The notes beneath the pieces were generated by a model. It was given only the letters and a program-made list of their open reading frames with translations, did not search any database and was not told the DNA's origin. A program made the position numbers and the translations under genes. Shown here piece after piece: positions 48,252 through 60,006 of a stretch of 64,000 nucleotides of DNA (the stretch's first letter is position 1; the number at the start of each line of letters is the position of its first letter). Source of the DNA: Rhizophagus clarus (lineage: Eukaryota > Glomeromycota > Glomeromycetes > Glomerales > Glomeraceae); assembly GCA_015698045.1 (NCBI GenBank), contig BLAL01000196.1, positions 744,001 through 808,000 of the forward strand, read 5' to 3'.

Positions 48252-48906
48252 GTTGCCAGACTTCTTGGATGAACCTGAACTTGGAATGTGTGCAAGTAAG
48301 TTAGTGGGGAGAATGAGAGGAGATTTTTTTTTAATATATTGAAGAAATATACTAACGTTTCTTTTATTTCTTTTTTTTTTTCTTTAGGTTGCCAAACTTC
48401 TTGAACAAACCCAGACTTGAAATGTACACAAGTAAGTTAGTGAGGAGTGAGAGGGAATTTTTTTTTAATATATTGAAGAAACATACTAACATTTCTTCTA
48501 TTTCTTTTTTTTTTCTTTAGGTTGCTAGACTTCTTGAACGAACCCAGACTTGAAATTTACACAAGTTAGTATAGAAAGATTTTTTTTAATATATTGAAGA
48601 AATATATTAACATTTCTTCTATTCCTTTTTTTTTCTTTAGATTGCCAGACTTCTTGAATGAATCTGGACTTGAAATGTACACAAGTTAGTGGGAAGAAAC
48701 TTTTTCTTTAATATATTGAAGAAACATACTAACGTTTCTTCTATTTCTTTTTTTTTAGATTGCTGAACTTCTTGAACGAACCTAAACTTAAAATGTATGT
48801 AAGTAAATTTAGTGGAAAGTAAGAGAAATTTTTTTAATATATTAAAAGAAACGTACTAATGTTTCTTTTTTATTTTTTTAGGTTGTCAGACTTTTAGATA
48901 AACTCG
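48252..48906 (+). repeat. Tandem array of exon-like units with splice signals
   Basis: Five full units and a truncated sixth; acceptor spacing is 136, 133, 120, 118 and 123 bp. Each has a T-rich tract ending CTTTAG or similar, a 44-nt block (48252-48295, 48388-48431, 48521-48564, 48641-48684, 48759-48802), a GTAAGT, GTTAGT or GTAAAT donor-like end, and, before the next unit, TACTAAC or a one-base variant. The blocks read like LPDFLNEPRLEMYT in one frame. Spacer lengths drift (92, 89, 76, 74, 79 nt) while block length does not. Confidence 0.85.
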
Positions 48907-49019
48907 ATTAATAAAATTTTTTTATTACAAGCAATAATATAAAAACTTTTTTTAAATGTAATAATTTATTATTTAATCCAGAAGTCAATTTCAATTATAA
49001 CAATAAAATAAAGTATTGC

Positions 49020-49335
49020 AATAAATTAAGACCCCAGACATTACTGATACAACTCATAATTATGAAAAAGAGCAAATTGATGTGAAATTTAGAAGCTAAA
49101 AAACATGTTTTTTACAATTTTCTCGTCAACCAATAATTCAAATTGGATGAACTTTTTTTTAAAATGTAGCTCTCAATGAGATCTACAAAATAAAAACAGT
49201 TCATCAAAATTGGTTGAATAGATGGCGAGATATCCTTAAAAAACTAAAAGAGCAAATTGGCTTAATTTTGAGAAAAATGAGTAAAAAAAAATGTGAGTTA
49301 TTTTAGTAATGTCGGTCCTAATAAATTTTAGTTTT
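49020..49335. repeat. Nested MITE-like unit with imperfect inverted ends
   Basis: Begins GACCCCAGACATTACT (about 49030) and ends AGTAATGTCGGTCC (about 49304-49317), which are imperfect inverted copies. It sits inside the hAT element. The interior has two AAAGAGCAAATTG words. No target duplication was resolved. Confidence 0.4.
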
Positions 49336-49879
49336 TTACGTGTTTAATTTTAAATTTTTTTTTTACTAAATTTTTATTATGCATGCTATATGGTCAGGAT
49401 GTTACAAATTACAATCAATCTATCAAACTTATATCAAACTTATATCAAACTTTATCAATATCTATATAAACTTTATTAATTAGAATCATTCAATTTTGAA
49501 TCAAATTGTGACTAAAATCTTAATATTTATATATCACAAGAGTGATGTTTTAATTTTGGCAATTTTAATATGCCAAAACTATTTCAGTAATTTCATATAT
49601 TTTCAGCAATTTTGACATATCGAAACTATTCCAGCATTTCAGTATTTCGACATATTTTTAGTTTTAACATTTTGACATTGGCTTATTAAGTTTTGGCAGG
49701 CAACTTTAGGGTAAACTAAAAAAAAAGAACACCCTATACTTCTAAAATAAAATAGCTTAAAAATAGGCAGTGCAAAATATAACTGCGACTGCACTATGTT
49801 ATATGAAAGAAGAATTACACTATTAATAAAACCCAGTGGAAAAAAATTAAAAGCTTTGATAATATTTTAACATATACTT

Positions 49880-50240
49880 TACATTAAAAAGTCCTAGTAA
49901 GTGCTATAACTAGAACTTGTTTCTTGTTACTTGGATGATTCTCTCTGCTTATTTCCTATACACTTATTGAACAATAAGAACTTCTGTAGACATTTTGGTC
50001 TTTGAACCCATCATTGGCACATCTTTTGTGACGTCTGTGAGCAAAGAGTCCTTAGTTTCCATCTGCTTTTTACCGTTCTTGTTTCTAAAAATTATTTCCA
50101 TTAAGTAGCTAGATAAGTATGTAAACAAAAAAGTTGTTTTCCATATTTTGTTTACTATTTTTTTAACTGTTTTTCAAAATTATTTTTGAAAAAATTTTTT
50201 TCTAAAAAATGGGCGTAATGATCAGCAAGGAGAATTCTAT
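49880..50240 (+). repeat. Left arm of a long inverted repeat
   Basis: Its reverse complement aligns along most of its length with 54300-54640: CCAATGATGG(G/A)T(T/C)CAAAGAC, CAAAAATAATTTT and GATCATTA(C/T)GCC(C/T)ATTTTTTA are shared. Just inside, the plus strand reads an ATG-led MISKENSIIAFIKLHLQGY frame (from about 50210) like the N-terminus of a Tc1-type transposase, so the arm may be a transposon end. Confidence 0.65.
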
Positions 50241-52429
50241 AATTGCTTTTATAAAATTACATCTGCAAGGCTATAGAATCATTAAATATAGTGGTTAATC
50301 TTATATGTTAAAGTGATTATTAAATTCTAAATATTATTATATTGATAGATATCTAAATAATGGCAATAAGAACTTTGTTAGAAGTTTAGAATATGTATGA
50401 TATATTAAACTATTATTGGTTTTAAAACAGTCTGTAGTTTATGTAATATTGGCATGATAAAAATAAATAAAAAAAGACTTCTTATTTTAAGCAAAATTAA
50501 AAAAAATATTAAAGTACTGAAAAGTAAACTCAAAAAAAAATACCTCTTAACTTTACCAACATTTATTTTCAAATGTAAATGCAGTATCTATTTTTAAATT
50601 AACTTGAAAATCTTTTAACTAACCAAGTAATTAGTGATAATTCAGATTTAGTATAAACATTACCAGAATGATTGAAGGAATTTTTATGATAAAATCTTTT
50701 TTATATACAGTTTCATATTTTTTTTTAATTTAACATTAAATATTATTTTAATTTATCATTATACTATCTTTAAAAACCAATAAAGAATATGATTCCTTTA
50801 TCACTTTTACAAATTATATGAGAAAAATGTAAAGAATTTATAATTAACTTTACTAAAAGTAATATGAGCATTTTACCATAAAAACTTTTGTATAATGGGA
50901 CATGAAAAGAAACAGATGAGGAATTTGCAGATAACACATCAAGAATTTTGGATTTTTTAAACAATTCATAGAATAATCTTACCTTTAACTTTAAATTTAT
51001 AAAATCACAAAATGAAGATACTTATATAATTAACATAATAATTCTTGTTATTCAAGCTATATTAAAAGGTTTTTCTTTAAAAAGATCATTTTATATTAAC
51101 AGATAAATAATAATATAATTAGAAAAATTTGTATTGTAAGTTTTAAACTAATGTTAATATTATTAACTTTTAGTGCTGAACATCAAAGTTTAACTAGTGT
51201 GAATAGAAAAGGTAAAAGATAAGCAGGAAGATGACTAGTTATTATATTTATAATAAAGTATAATGAAAAAAATATAAGCTCATATATGTTGAAAACTCAC
51301 ATTTATCTTGTATTTTGCAGAAAAAAAAAATGATAAAATAAAATCATGACGTGAAATTAATGATAGAATATATTGGGTTTACAAATTATCTGGGCTATAG
51401 ATATCACCAAAATCCAAAATAATTTGGAATTATGGCTGCCTAAATGTAAGAATCCAAATTAATTTACAAATTACATATATAAATTTTATAATTTGTATAT
51501 TTGGAATTTGGAAATTATGGCTATCAAAATATACAAATTAATTTGGAATTTACTTAAAATAATTTGAGTAGCATCTATAATTTGGGCCAAATAAAAATGA
51601 ATTCAGAATTATTGAAATACAAGTAACTGGATAAATGATATGTTTAAATATTCTTGTTAAAGATATGAAAAATGTATATTGTTACTATTATTTTTACAAA
51701 ACAAAAATTTCTATATAACAGTCAAATTTATCTATTATAACAAATTTTGTAAAGACTACTAATTTTACAGAATATTCTAATAATAAATATATTTTTACTA
51801 CTCAATACATCTTCAATTAGATTTATGAGAAATAAAAATAATTCGAATGTAAATTCTGAATAAGTTATGTACTGTATATATAATAAATTTGTATTTTATT
51901 TTTTTATATCAATAAAATACCCTGGTGGCTGATTATTTTTACATATTTATCTATATTTTTTTATGTGAAATTGCACCAAATAATAAAATTTTCTTGGTAA
52001 ATTTGTGGAATCATACAATCTCAGAAAACATATGATTTTTTATTTTTGAATATAAGCATAAATAATATTATATTATACTAGCATATAATTCGAAATAAAT
52101 AGTTTTAGTAAGATTAATTTGTTGAAATAATATATTAACAAGCTTAAGGCTAAAAATAATAAAATTAGGGCTAAGAATATTAAGCTTAAAATCAGAATTG
52201 CAAAATTAAAAGACAAGCTATTGCAAAATGAATTAATAAAAAACTTATTATCTATATCATAAAAACATAATTTTATACTAATTTGGCAAAATTTCAGCTA
52301 GAGTACTTCTGCTAAAATGATTTTTTTTGCTAACTAATGATTAGGTATCATATGAATTTCTGATCAGAATTTTCTAGCAGATCTTTTGCAATAGTTAATA
52401 TTTTGTTTCATTTTTTTTAAATTTGCTAA

Positions 52430-52860
52430 TTTAAAACAGACTAAGATATTTTGAAAGTATAAAGCTTTGATATAATTTTTTTATTTTGTTTTTATTTCAA
52501 TAAACATTAACTAATATTCATTTTAATTTTTTTTGGTCCAGATAAAACCTAGAATTTATTTAAAGATTACTTTCAAATTTTTTTGTTATTTTATTATAAT
52601 AAATATTACTAACATTTAATTTTTATTTTTTTAAGTTCAGATGTTTCATTTCAAATACTAATCTCTATTTGAAAGTAAAGCCTTCAGTTTTTTTTATTTT
52701 TATTTAACAAATATTGATTAATATTCATTTTTTTCTTTTTTTAGATAGATGAACTATTTTTAAAGGCTATTTTAAAGGTATGATCTTTGAAAAAAACTTA
52801 ATTATTTTGTTTAACAATTGTTGTTAATGTTCAATATTTTTATTTTCACTTTTTTTTATT
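52430..52860 (+). repeat. Second intron/exon-like tandem array
   Basis: About four degenerate units of roughly 100-110 bp, each with a TTAACTAATATTCA / TTACTAACATTTA-type branch-like word, a T-rich tract and a CAG, AAG or TAG, followed by an A/T-rich block. More decayed than the array at 48.25 kb. Confidence 0.5.
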
Positions 52861-53748
52861 GTAAGTTTACAGTTTTCTTTAGGAGTGATAATATAATATT
52901 TTTATATTTTAACGTATTTGTTAAATCAAAGAAATTAAAAGTTATTTATTGAAATTGAATCAATTAAAACAATGTCTAAATCATTAATAATAACATAATT
53001 TAAATATCTGTAAATTGAAGAAAAAAAAAGAAAACTATTAATTAGTGCATTTAGTTAATAAATAAGATAGTTTAATATACTATATACTTTTAAATTTGTA
53101 AATATCTTTAATTAATAAATTGATATTAGTTAATATTAAAGTTAAAATACTACCTAATTGTAGATTTATATTAGTAATTTTAAAAAATTTCACAGATTTA
53201 TTTGTAAAAATTTTTACAAATTTTTTAGTATTTGCAGATTTGTGTAGAAATTCATGAAATTTTTCAGTGTTATGCATTAATATTTGTGCAGAAATAGACT
53301 TCATAAAACTGCATAGATCTGTAAACTAAAATTTTTCTTAATGTTATATAAATTTTATATAAATTTATAGTATTATTTAAAATTTTATTTAAAGATTAAA
53401 TTTTATTAAATATTAATAAGTAAAATTTAGTAATAAGATTTAGAAATAAAATTTAAAGATGAAACTTATTTTTTTTTTAAAAATAAAACTTTGGGTAAAA
53501 TTTTATTAATATATTAAAATTTGCTTAATAATTTTTAAATTAAAAATAAAAAATCCAATTTACTAAATCTTATTTTTTTAAAATATAATTTAATAGAAAT
53601 TTATTTAAATAATAAATTTATTTTAAAGTTAATTTTAAAATAATACTATATTAGTATATATTTTTATTTACAAATTTTTATAAAGAGCATATTTATTAGT
53701 TTTTAATACTTTTTACTTAATTTTAAAGTAATTTATATATTGGGTTTA

Positions 53749-53962
53749 ATTATTTTTTGCATCTGTGATGCATTGCACCCTTTTTTGTTATTTGTATCAC
53801 ATCCCTTCTCTTTTCATTTTTTATATATATTCTGAGGATTTAAAATTTTTTAGTTGTAAAAAATCTATTTTTCATGTCCTTAGTTAAATGTCACATATTT
53901 AATTTTGCTCAGCATTACTGTAAAATATGATGTATCACAAGTGCAAAAAAAAATAAGATCCT
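53749..53962. repeat. Small inverted-repeat unit
   Basis: TTTTTTGCATCTGTGATGCA at the left (about 53752-53771) and a diverged inverted copy around TGTATCACAAGTGCAAAAAA on the right (about 53931-53950) bound about 210 bp of AT-rich DNA. MITE-like, with no clear target duplication. Confidence 0.4.
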
Positions 53963-54299
53963 TATATATTATACTTTTTTTATTTTATTATTTAAAATTA
54001 AAATTAAATTAAGAAGTTATATAAAATAATTTTATTTTAATATTTTAAATTTAATTCTAAATTAATTTTAATATTAAAAATTTTTAATAATAATAAATTT
54101 AATTTAATTTAAAAGAAGTTACATATATTATGTAATATTCATTTTGTTATAAACTTTTAACTTCTCCTCCCTTTTATTAGAATTAATAACCAATTAAATT
54201 ATAATATTTATAAATTATATAACTATTAATATAAATGTAACATAATTTTAATTATACTTCTTCTCTTCTTTGATAATTATATAATATATATAAGCTTTT

Positions 54300-54640
54300 T
54301 AAAACTTCCTTCACCGATCATTATGCCTATTTTTTAGAAAAAAAATTTTCAAAAATAATTTTAAAAAATAACAAAAATAATGGTAAACAAAGTATAGTAA
54401 ACAGTTTTTTTATTTACATATTTCTCTAAATATTGAAAAAAATAATTTTTAAAAATAAAAATGGTGAAAAACTGATAAAAACTAAGAATTTTTTACTCAC
54501 AAATATCACAAAAAAGGTACCAATGATGGATCCAAAGACTAAAACATTTTCAAAAGGCTTTACTATTCAAGAAATATATAAAAACAAGTAAAGAGAAAGT
54601 TACTTAAAAAACAAGTTTAAATTGAAGCACTATTTATTGG
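54300..54640 (-). repeat. Right arm of the long inverted repeat
   Basis: Inverted and diverged copy of 49880-50240. Differences are mostly transitions plus short indels. Together the arms enclose about 4.1 kb of AT-rich DNA. Confidence 0.65.
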
Positions 54641-55825
54641 AATCCTTTGATCAAGAATCAGAAATTATATTGACGTTATTAAAGCTTTTAATTTTTTTTT
54701 ACTGGATTTTATTAATAGTATAGTCTTTCTTTTATGTAATATAATGCAGTAGCAATTATGTTTTATCCTGTCTATTATTTAAGCTATTACTTTCTTTTGT
54801 TTTATTGTAAAAGTATAATATAATTTTTTGTTTTAGTTTACTTTGAAGGTTTTATTTAAAAAATTTTTTTTTTTTTGTTTATTTTTATTTATTTCTTTAT
54901 TATACATAGTTTTTATTAGTTATTTTTGCAAAAATAAAATTTATACAAGGGTTTTTTTATATAGACTAAGAGGCAATAGTATGCATTATTCCTTCTTATT
55001 AAGACTACACTGTGATAAATTAGTATGTATAATATAGTTACATATTTTAATGAAGGATCATAATGTTTTATAAGAAAATATTACTATATTTTATCTACTT
55101 AATTTTGGATAGCATTCTGATAATTTTCTAGTTGTTAATAATCCAGAAATTGGTTAATTAATTGATAATACAAGTTCTGAAATCATTGTATTCATTTCTA
55201 AAAAAAATAAATAAAAATAAATAAAAAAATGCATAAGCTGATTTTATAGTTTGACTGGTAAAAAAAGATTTTATTTTACAAATTCTATATATTATTTAAA
55301 ATTTTTATTTTAAAAATTATAAATTTATTTATATATATTAATTTGTAATCTGCAACAGAAGTAGAGATCAGCAATAATAAAATTTGGGACTAGATTTACC
55401 AAATTTGATAATATTTATATAGATCATAATTATTCATAAGAGGATTACACAATCATTTACATAGGGAATATAAAGGAGAAATCACATTAATAGATAGCCA
55501 ATTACTGTAACTTTTTATTTGTAAAAAATCTTTTTCTCAAAATCATTTCTTAAAAACTTTTATCAGATATAAAGTGAGATTCTCCATATGCCAATCATTT
55601 CTCTATTTCTATTACGAATCACTAATTAATAATTAATATTAATAATTAAAAATAAATTTAATTTTTTTTTTTTTTAAATAAATATGTTTATTTATTTATT
55701 TTATATAAAGATCCTTTAGCAAAAATGAATAGATTAATTATGAAATTTTATAATTTAAAATTATATGATCAATTTTGCAAATTATAAAAAAATATGAATT
55801 TTTAAAATCAGTTTTTATAAATAAA

Positions 55826-55951
55826 TTTTTTTTTTTTTTTTTGGTATTGAAACCATACCATCATTTATTAAGTAAGATAGGATACAACTATAATCACTTC
55901 TAACTTACTATGAGTACTTCCAGTTCTAAAACTGGTCTAATCATCCACTAG
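55826..55951 (-). mobile_element. Retroposed short element with poly-A tail and 15-bp target duplication
   Basis: A 126-bp insert, on the minus strand starting CCTAGTGGATGATTAGACC and ending GGTTTCAATACC plus poly-A (poly-T at 55826-55842). It is flanked by a perfect 15-bp direct repeat GTTTTTATAAATAAA (55811-55825, 55952-55966). The structure is that of a LINE-mobilised SINE or truncated retroposon. AGTGG near the 5' end and GGTTTCAATACC near the tail vaguely recall tRNA A and B boxes. Confidence 0.7.
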
Positions 55952-57066
55952 GTTTTTATAAATAAAATTAATGGGTTTTTTACCAATAAATTTATATAAT
56001 TTATTAATATTATAAGAGTAAAATATAAATAATTAAAAAATATTAAATTACAATTTTTTTTATTAATATATTATTAATAAAAAATTACATAGTTTTTTTT
56101 GGAAAATTAAGCTAATAAATATAAAATTATTATAAAATCTTAAATTTAATTTTATTAGAAAGGTTTTTATATATTAAATTATTTATAATTTTATTATAAT
56201 AATTTTATTTTAATTTTTTAAATTTTAATAATATTAATATTAATAAAAAATTTTTAATTTTTTAATATAAGCTTTATATATAATTTTTAAATCTTAATTT
56301 ATAAGCATTTTGCTTGCTTAATAGAATTTTAAAAAATATTTCAATTTAATTATATTATATTTTATTTAAGATAAATAAATTTACTTTATATTTATAAAAT
56401 TTAATAATTATATATTTAATTAATAAAAGTTTTGTGCTGATCAACACCTAAAAAAAAAAGATAATTATATATTTAATTACTGGTAAAGTTTACATTTAAA
56501 ATTTAAAATAAATAATAAAATTATTTAAATTATATAATATTAACCAGTTTATAAATTTAATTTAGATTAAATTTAGTGCTTATAACTTTATACAAATTTT
56601 AAATTTAAAATCATCGTCATATTAAAAAAATATAATGTAAAGGAATAATAAAAGAACATTATCTTCCTACTAAGATAAAATCATTCACCAGTTTAATGAC
56701 TACAAATACATATCAAAATTAAAACTCATTTTTTATATAAAAAATGCACCTATTATTTTTTTTTTATCATTTTTTTCCCTTCCCTTTTTATTCCCATCAT
56801 TCCGTTTTTTTTTCCTTCTACTTTATCTTTCTTTCTTTTCTCATTATTATATATTAGCTTCAATTTTTTTTATAAAAATCTTGAATTAGATATTAAAAAA
56901 TTCCAGGTAGATGGTAAAGTGAAAAGAGTGGTGATATGAGTGATAACAAAACCAAACTGATGATTCACCAATAAGGATATAAGAAAATAAAAATAAAAAA
57001 ACCAAACAAATACAATATATATATATACGCTCTTAAAAATTAGCATTCGTTCTTAATTATTTTTAT

Positions 57067-59562
57067 TCATGATTGTTGTTGTTGCAATTGTTGCTGAAGA
57101 TAATGAGAAAAAAATAAATACTTGAAATGGTCAAAAAATCTCGATAGATAAAAACATTAATTGCATAATTACCCTATAATTATTCCCTCGAAAATTATTA
57201 GAGTATCCTCCTCTATAACTGCTATTTCCACCACCACGACTTCCACGGTATCCTCCTCTACTTCCTCTATAGCCACGACCGCGATAACTTCCACGATATC
57301 TTCCACCATCAATCGATACTTGTCCAAAAGTTTCAAGATTCAGACGTCTTTCTTCTGATTGCTTTTGTCGCCTTTCAGCGACAGATAAACCACGACTGAT
57401 GTTTAGCGAAAAGAGTTAAAAGGATACCATAAACTATTGAAAATTAATTAGATTTAGAAAACCTACCGGCCATCAGGACCTTGTTGTTCCAAGCGTTCTT
57501 TAGTTTCGCAAGAAATATTATCAAAGAAGGATTTGTTCCTATCATAAAAACTTTCAGCAGGTGGTATCAAGATATCTTCTTCCTCCTCTTCTTCACCATG
57601 TCCATCTACAGGTTCTTCTTCTTTTTGATCATTTGGATGAATTTTTTTAACAACCTCCTTGACAATCTCTTCTTTATTGAACTTGGCATTCGAAGATTCA
57701 AAATCGAAATCAGATTGAGGAACAGGAATCCTGTTTCGATCATAATTCTGGTTGTAACTTCGCCGACTACCACGGCCACCTCTACGATTTTGTTGCAAAA
57801 GATGCCCACCCATACCAGGAAGCCTATTATTATTATTTGGAGCCGAGGAACGAGTATGATTGTTTACAGTTGCTACAAATTATATATAATAAAATAAGTT
57901 AGCAAATAAGAATTATAAACAGTCAATAAAAATCGTATATTATATAAACCTTGTTTTTCACCATTAGTTTCTTTCGTTGTCGTTAAATTAATTTCACTAA
58001 CTTTTTTGGCCAAGTTCTCGACAGCGGACGTCGACGGTACTTCCGTTGTAGCGTCACTACTTCTACTATTGGTCGTAACGGTAGACCGTGAACTCGTACC
58101 CGTCTTGGCGAAGTTTTTGACTGAAGATTGTTTTTCCGGTTTAGGCTCTTCAGTCTTGTCAGGTGCTGAATGTTCTTTCTGTATTCAAGGAGTTAGGTAT
58201 TGGTGTGAAACATGGACCTATATAGGAGCTGTGTTAATCATTGAGTAAATTTTGCTGCCAAAACTGCAGACCTGTAATTGCTTTGATTGTTCAGCTTCTT
58301 TGGCAGCGGATTCTGAAATGTTATTATTAAGCTATCCATTACAAAAGGAGAGATAAATTCAAACGTGAATTTTAACAAATTATTACGATGATAAGAAATA
58401 CAGCAACAACAAAAAGACCATTTAGATTCGCAAGAGTAAGAGTTTTTCATTAAAGTATTAGTTCCATTTATTGAAATAAAAAGTACCTGTGGTTGAGGAT
58501 GTGGTTGTTGCCAGTATTGCGGTTGTTGCTGAAATGAAGCAGCAGCTACTTGTTGAATATAAAACGGGTTCATAGGTGCTCCAGCGAAATTAGGTGGTTG
58601 TACTCCCATCGGTGGTGGAGGAGCAAAACCTTGATAACTTGGTGGTCGAGGGGCGGTAGTCTAAATATTAAAAATTAGATGAAGTTTGAGATTTTTGCTT
58701 TAGGAATACATTTTATTTCATTCTTTTTTTTTTTTTTTTAATTAACTTGTTATATATTTGAAGAATCAGTAGGAAGGCAACATAATTATTAGCATCATTA
58801 ATTTTGCATTCAGAATTTGATTTCATCCAAAGTTTTCATCATATCTTCAAAAAATAACGGCTTGAGATACATCAAATAAGACACGCCAAATAATCTAATT
58901 TCGATAAATGTCAATGTTAAAATTAATTCTCACCCCAAGAATAGCAGGATCATTAGGAACTTGAGGAGGTAACGATTGTTGTTGAGCAGGAGCTTCACAA
59001 ACGTGCAAATCTTTAACATCTGAACCACGGAACACTATATATTCAAAAATATTGTCAGAAGGAGGAATTTCCTCAGCAGGATTTCCTCGACGGCCCTCCG
59101 TTCCGTAAGAACGAACTAATCAAATGGGAAAAGAAAATCATCAAATAAATGATAATGGTTAATCGATAAAGTTATATACAAAAAAATTTTTTAGCATTCC
59201 TTTTCATTTTGTTAAACAAGAAAATATCATGGCTTAGAAAATTCACCATTGAATTTTTTAAGCCTAAATAAAGAACCACTTTCATTCTACAAACTATCTT
59301 TTTGTCAAAGGCTTCAAAAAAAACAAGTAAAGGAACTTTTGTTTTTATTCTTTTATTGTATAGAACGCAAAAAAACTATAAAGATACTTAAGGATTTCCA
59401 AGTAAAGAAAAAAAAAAAAAAAACTAATATACGAAAGAACAAACCTTGCTCAAGAGCTACAGTTGAATCAGCTGAATTGATGCTATGCAATATGCCCACA
59501 TAACGAATGTCAGACTTTGATATGAGGCTGATCTTGGACCCAATATATCCAACACCACTCAT
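57067..59562 (-). CDS. SCD6: LSM14/Scd6-family P-body protein
   Basis: Eight exons: 59562-59445, 59115-58934, 58660-58487, 58331-58272, 58178-57950, 57872-57467, 57395-57173 and 57093-57067. All phases close, giving 472 aa. The N-terminal LSm14 domain (about 1-80) reads [20 protein letters not shown] then YVGILHSI, with [19 protein letters not shown] Pro/Gln-rich region follows, then an FDF box (DFDFES ... NKEEI, about 309), an FFD-type box ([13 protein letters not shown], about 370), a TFG-type segment and a C-terminal RGG-rich tail ending in Gln-rich residues. Scd6/LSM14 proteins bind the decapping and DEAD-box machinery (Dhh1/DDX6, Edc3 network) and repress translation in P-bodies. Exon 4 starts at an acceptor at 58332-58333, chosen because the next AG breaks the frame. 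Confidence 0.93.
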
Positions 59563-60006
59563 CTTTTCCTGTGAGGAATATACACCTCAATCCTATAAAC
59601 GTTTAAGTTGTATAAAAATCCAATAACGAAAGAAATGGGTTGGGTGGGCCCGAAAGTTGTTGGTATTAAAAAAAAAAAAATTTATTTTTTGTGATAAAAC
59701 CTAATCCATATGTGTATTTAAACACACCCTAGTGAAGTTTTGGGATAATCGATTTCGGAAAAACCGACAATTACTAGACTAAAAGGTTTTAAAATAACCA
59801 ATTTTCATAATCGTAATATTGTAATATGAGTTAACATTTATTTATAAATATATATTGATAATTACTAAATCCATACAAAAAATTAGCTCTAATTTTTATA
59901 AATTATGTTATTTACTTTTAATAATACATCTTAATAAGGCGAGTAAGAATAATATAAATAAATTTTCAGTATTAGAGAAATAGATTAAATTAATAAGAAC
60001 TATGCT
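59563..60006. other. Intergenic region between two minus-strand genes
   Basis: Upstream region of the Scd6 gene and 3' flank of CWC15. A homopolymer A tract at 59668-59680. No gene seen. Confidence 0.5.

Larger units (their letters stand above)
47977..49708. mobile_element. Non-autonomous hAT transposon with intact ends
   Basis: 1732 bp. Perfect 20-bp terminal inverted repeats TAAAGTTGCCTGCCAAAACT, starting with the hAT consensus YARNG, and a perfect 8-bp target duplication GGGTAAAC at 47969-47976 and 49709-49716. Subterminal CCAAAACTA-type repeats lie inside each end. There is no transposase frame. The interior holds the exon-like tandem array (48252-48906) and a nested small repeat (about 49020-49335). 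The ends match the hAT element at 62821 with only transition differences. Confidence 0.9.
49717..57066. other. 7-kb AT-rich desert with decayed mobile-element traces
   Basis: No intact gene. It contains a pair of long inverted repeats (49880-50240 and 54300-54640), a second exon-like tandem array (52430-52860), a relic frame at 52140-52262 with a KLKAKN...KLKDKLLQNEL coiled-coil flavour, a small inverted-repeat unit (53749-53962) and a retroposed insert with target duplication (55811-55966). Confidence 0.6.

Noticed and set aside
48252..48906. CRISPR-like array (regular repeats with spacers)
   Set aside because: Both unit and spacer are homologous between copies, there are splice signals, and the host is eukaryotic. 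It is a tandem duplication, not CRISPR.
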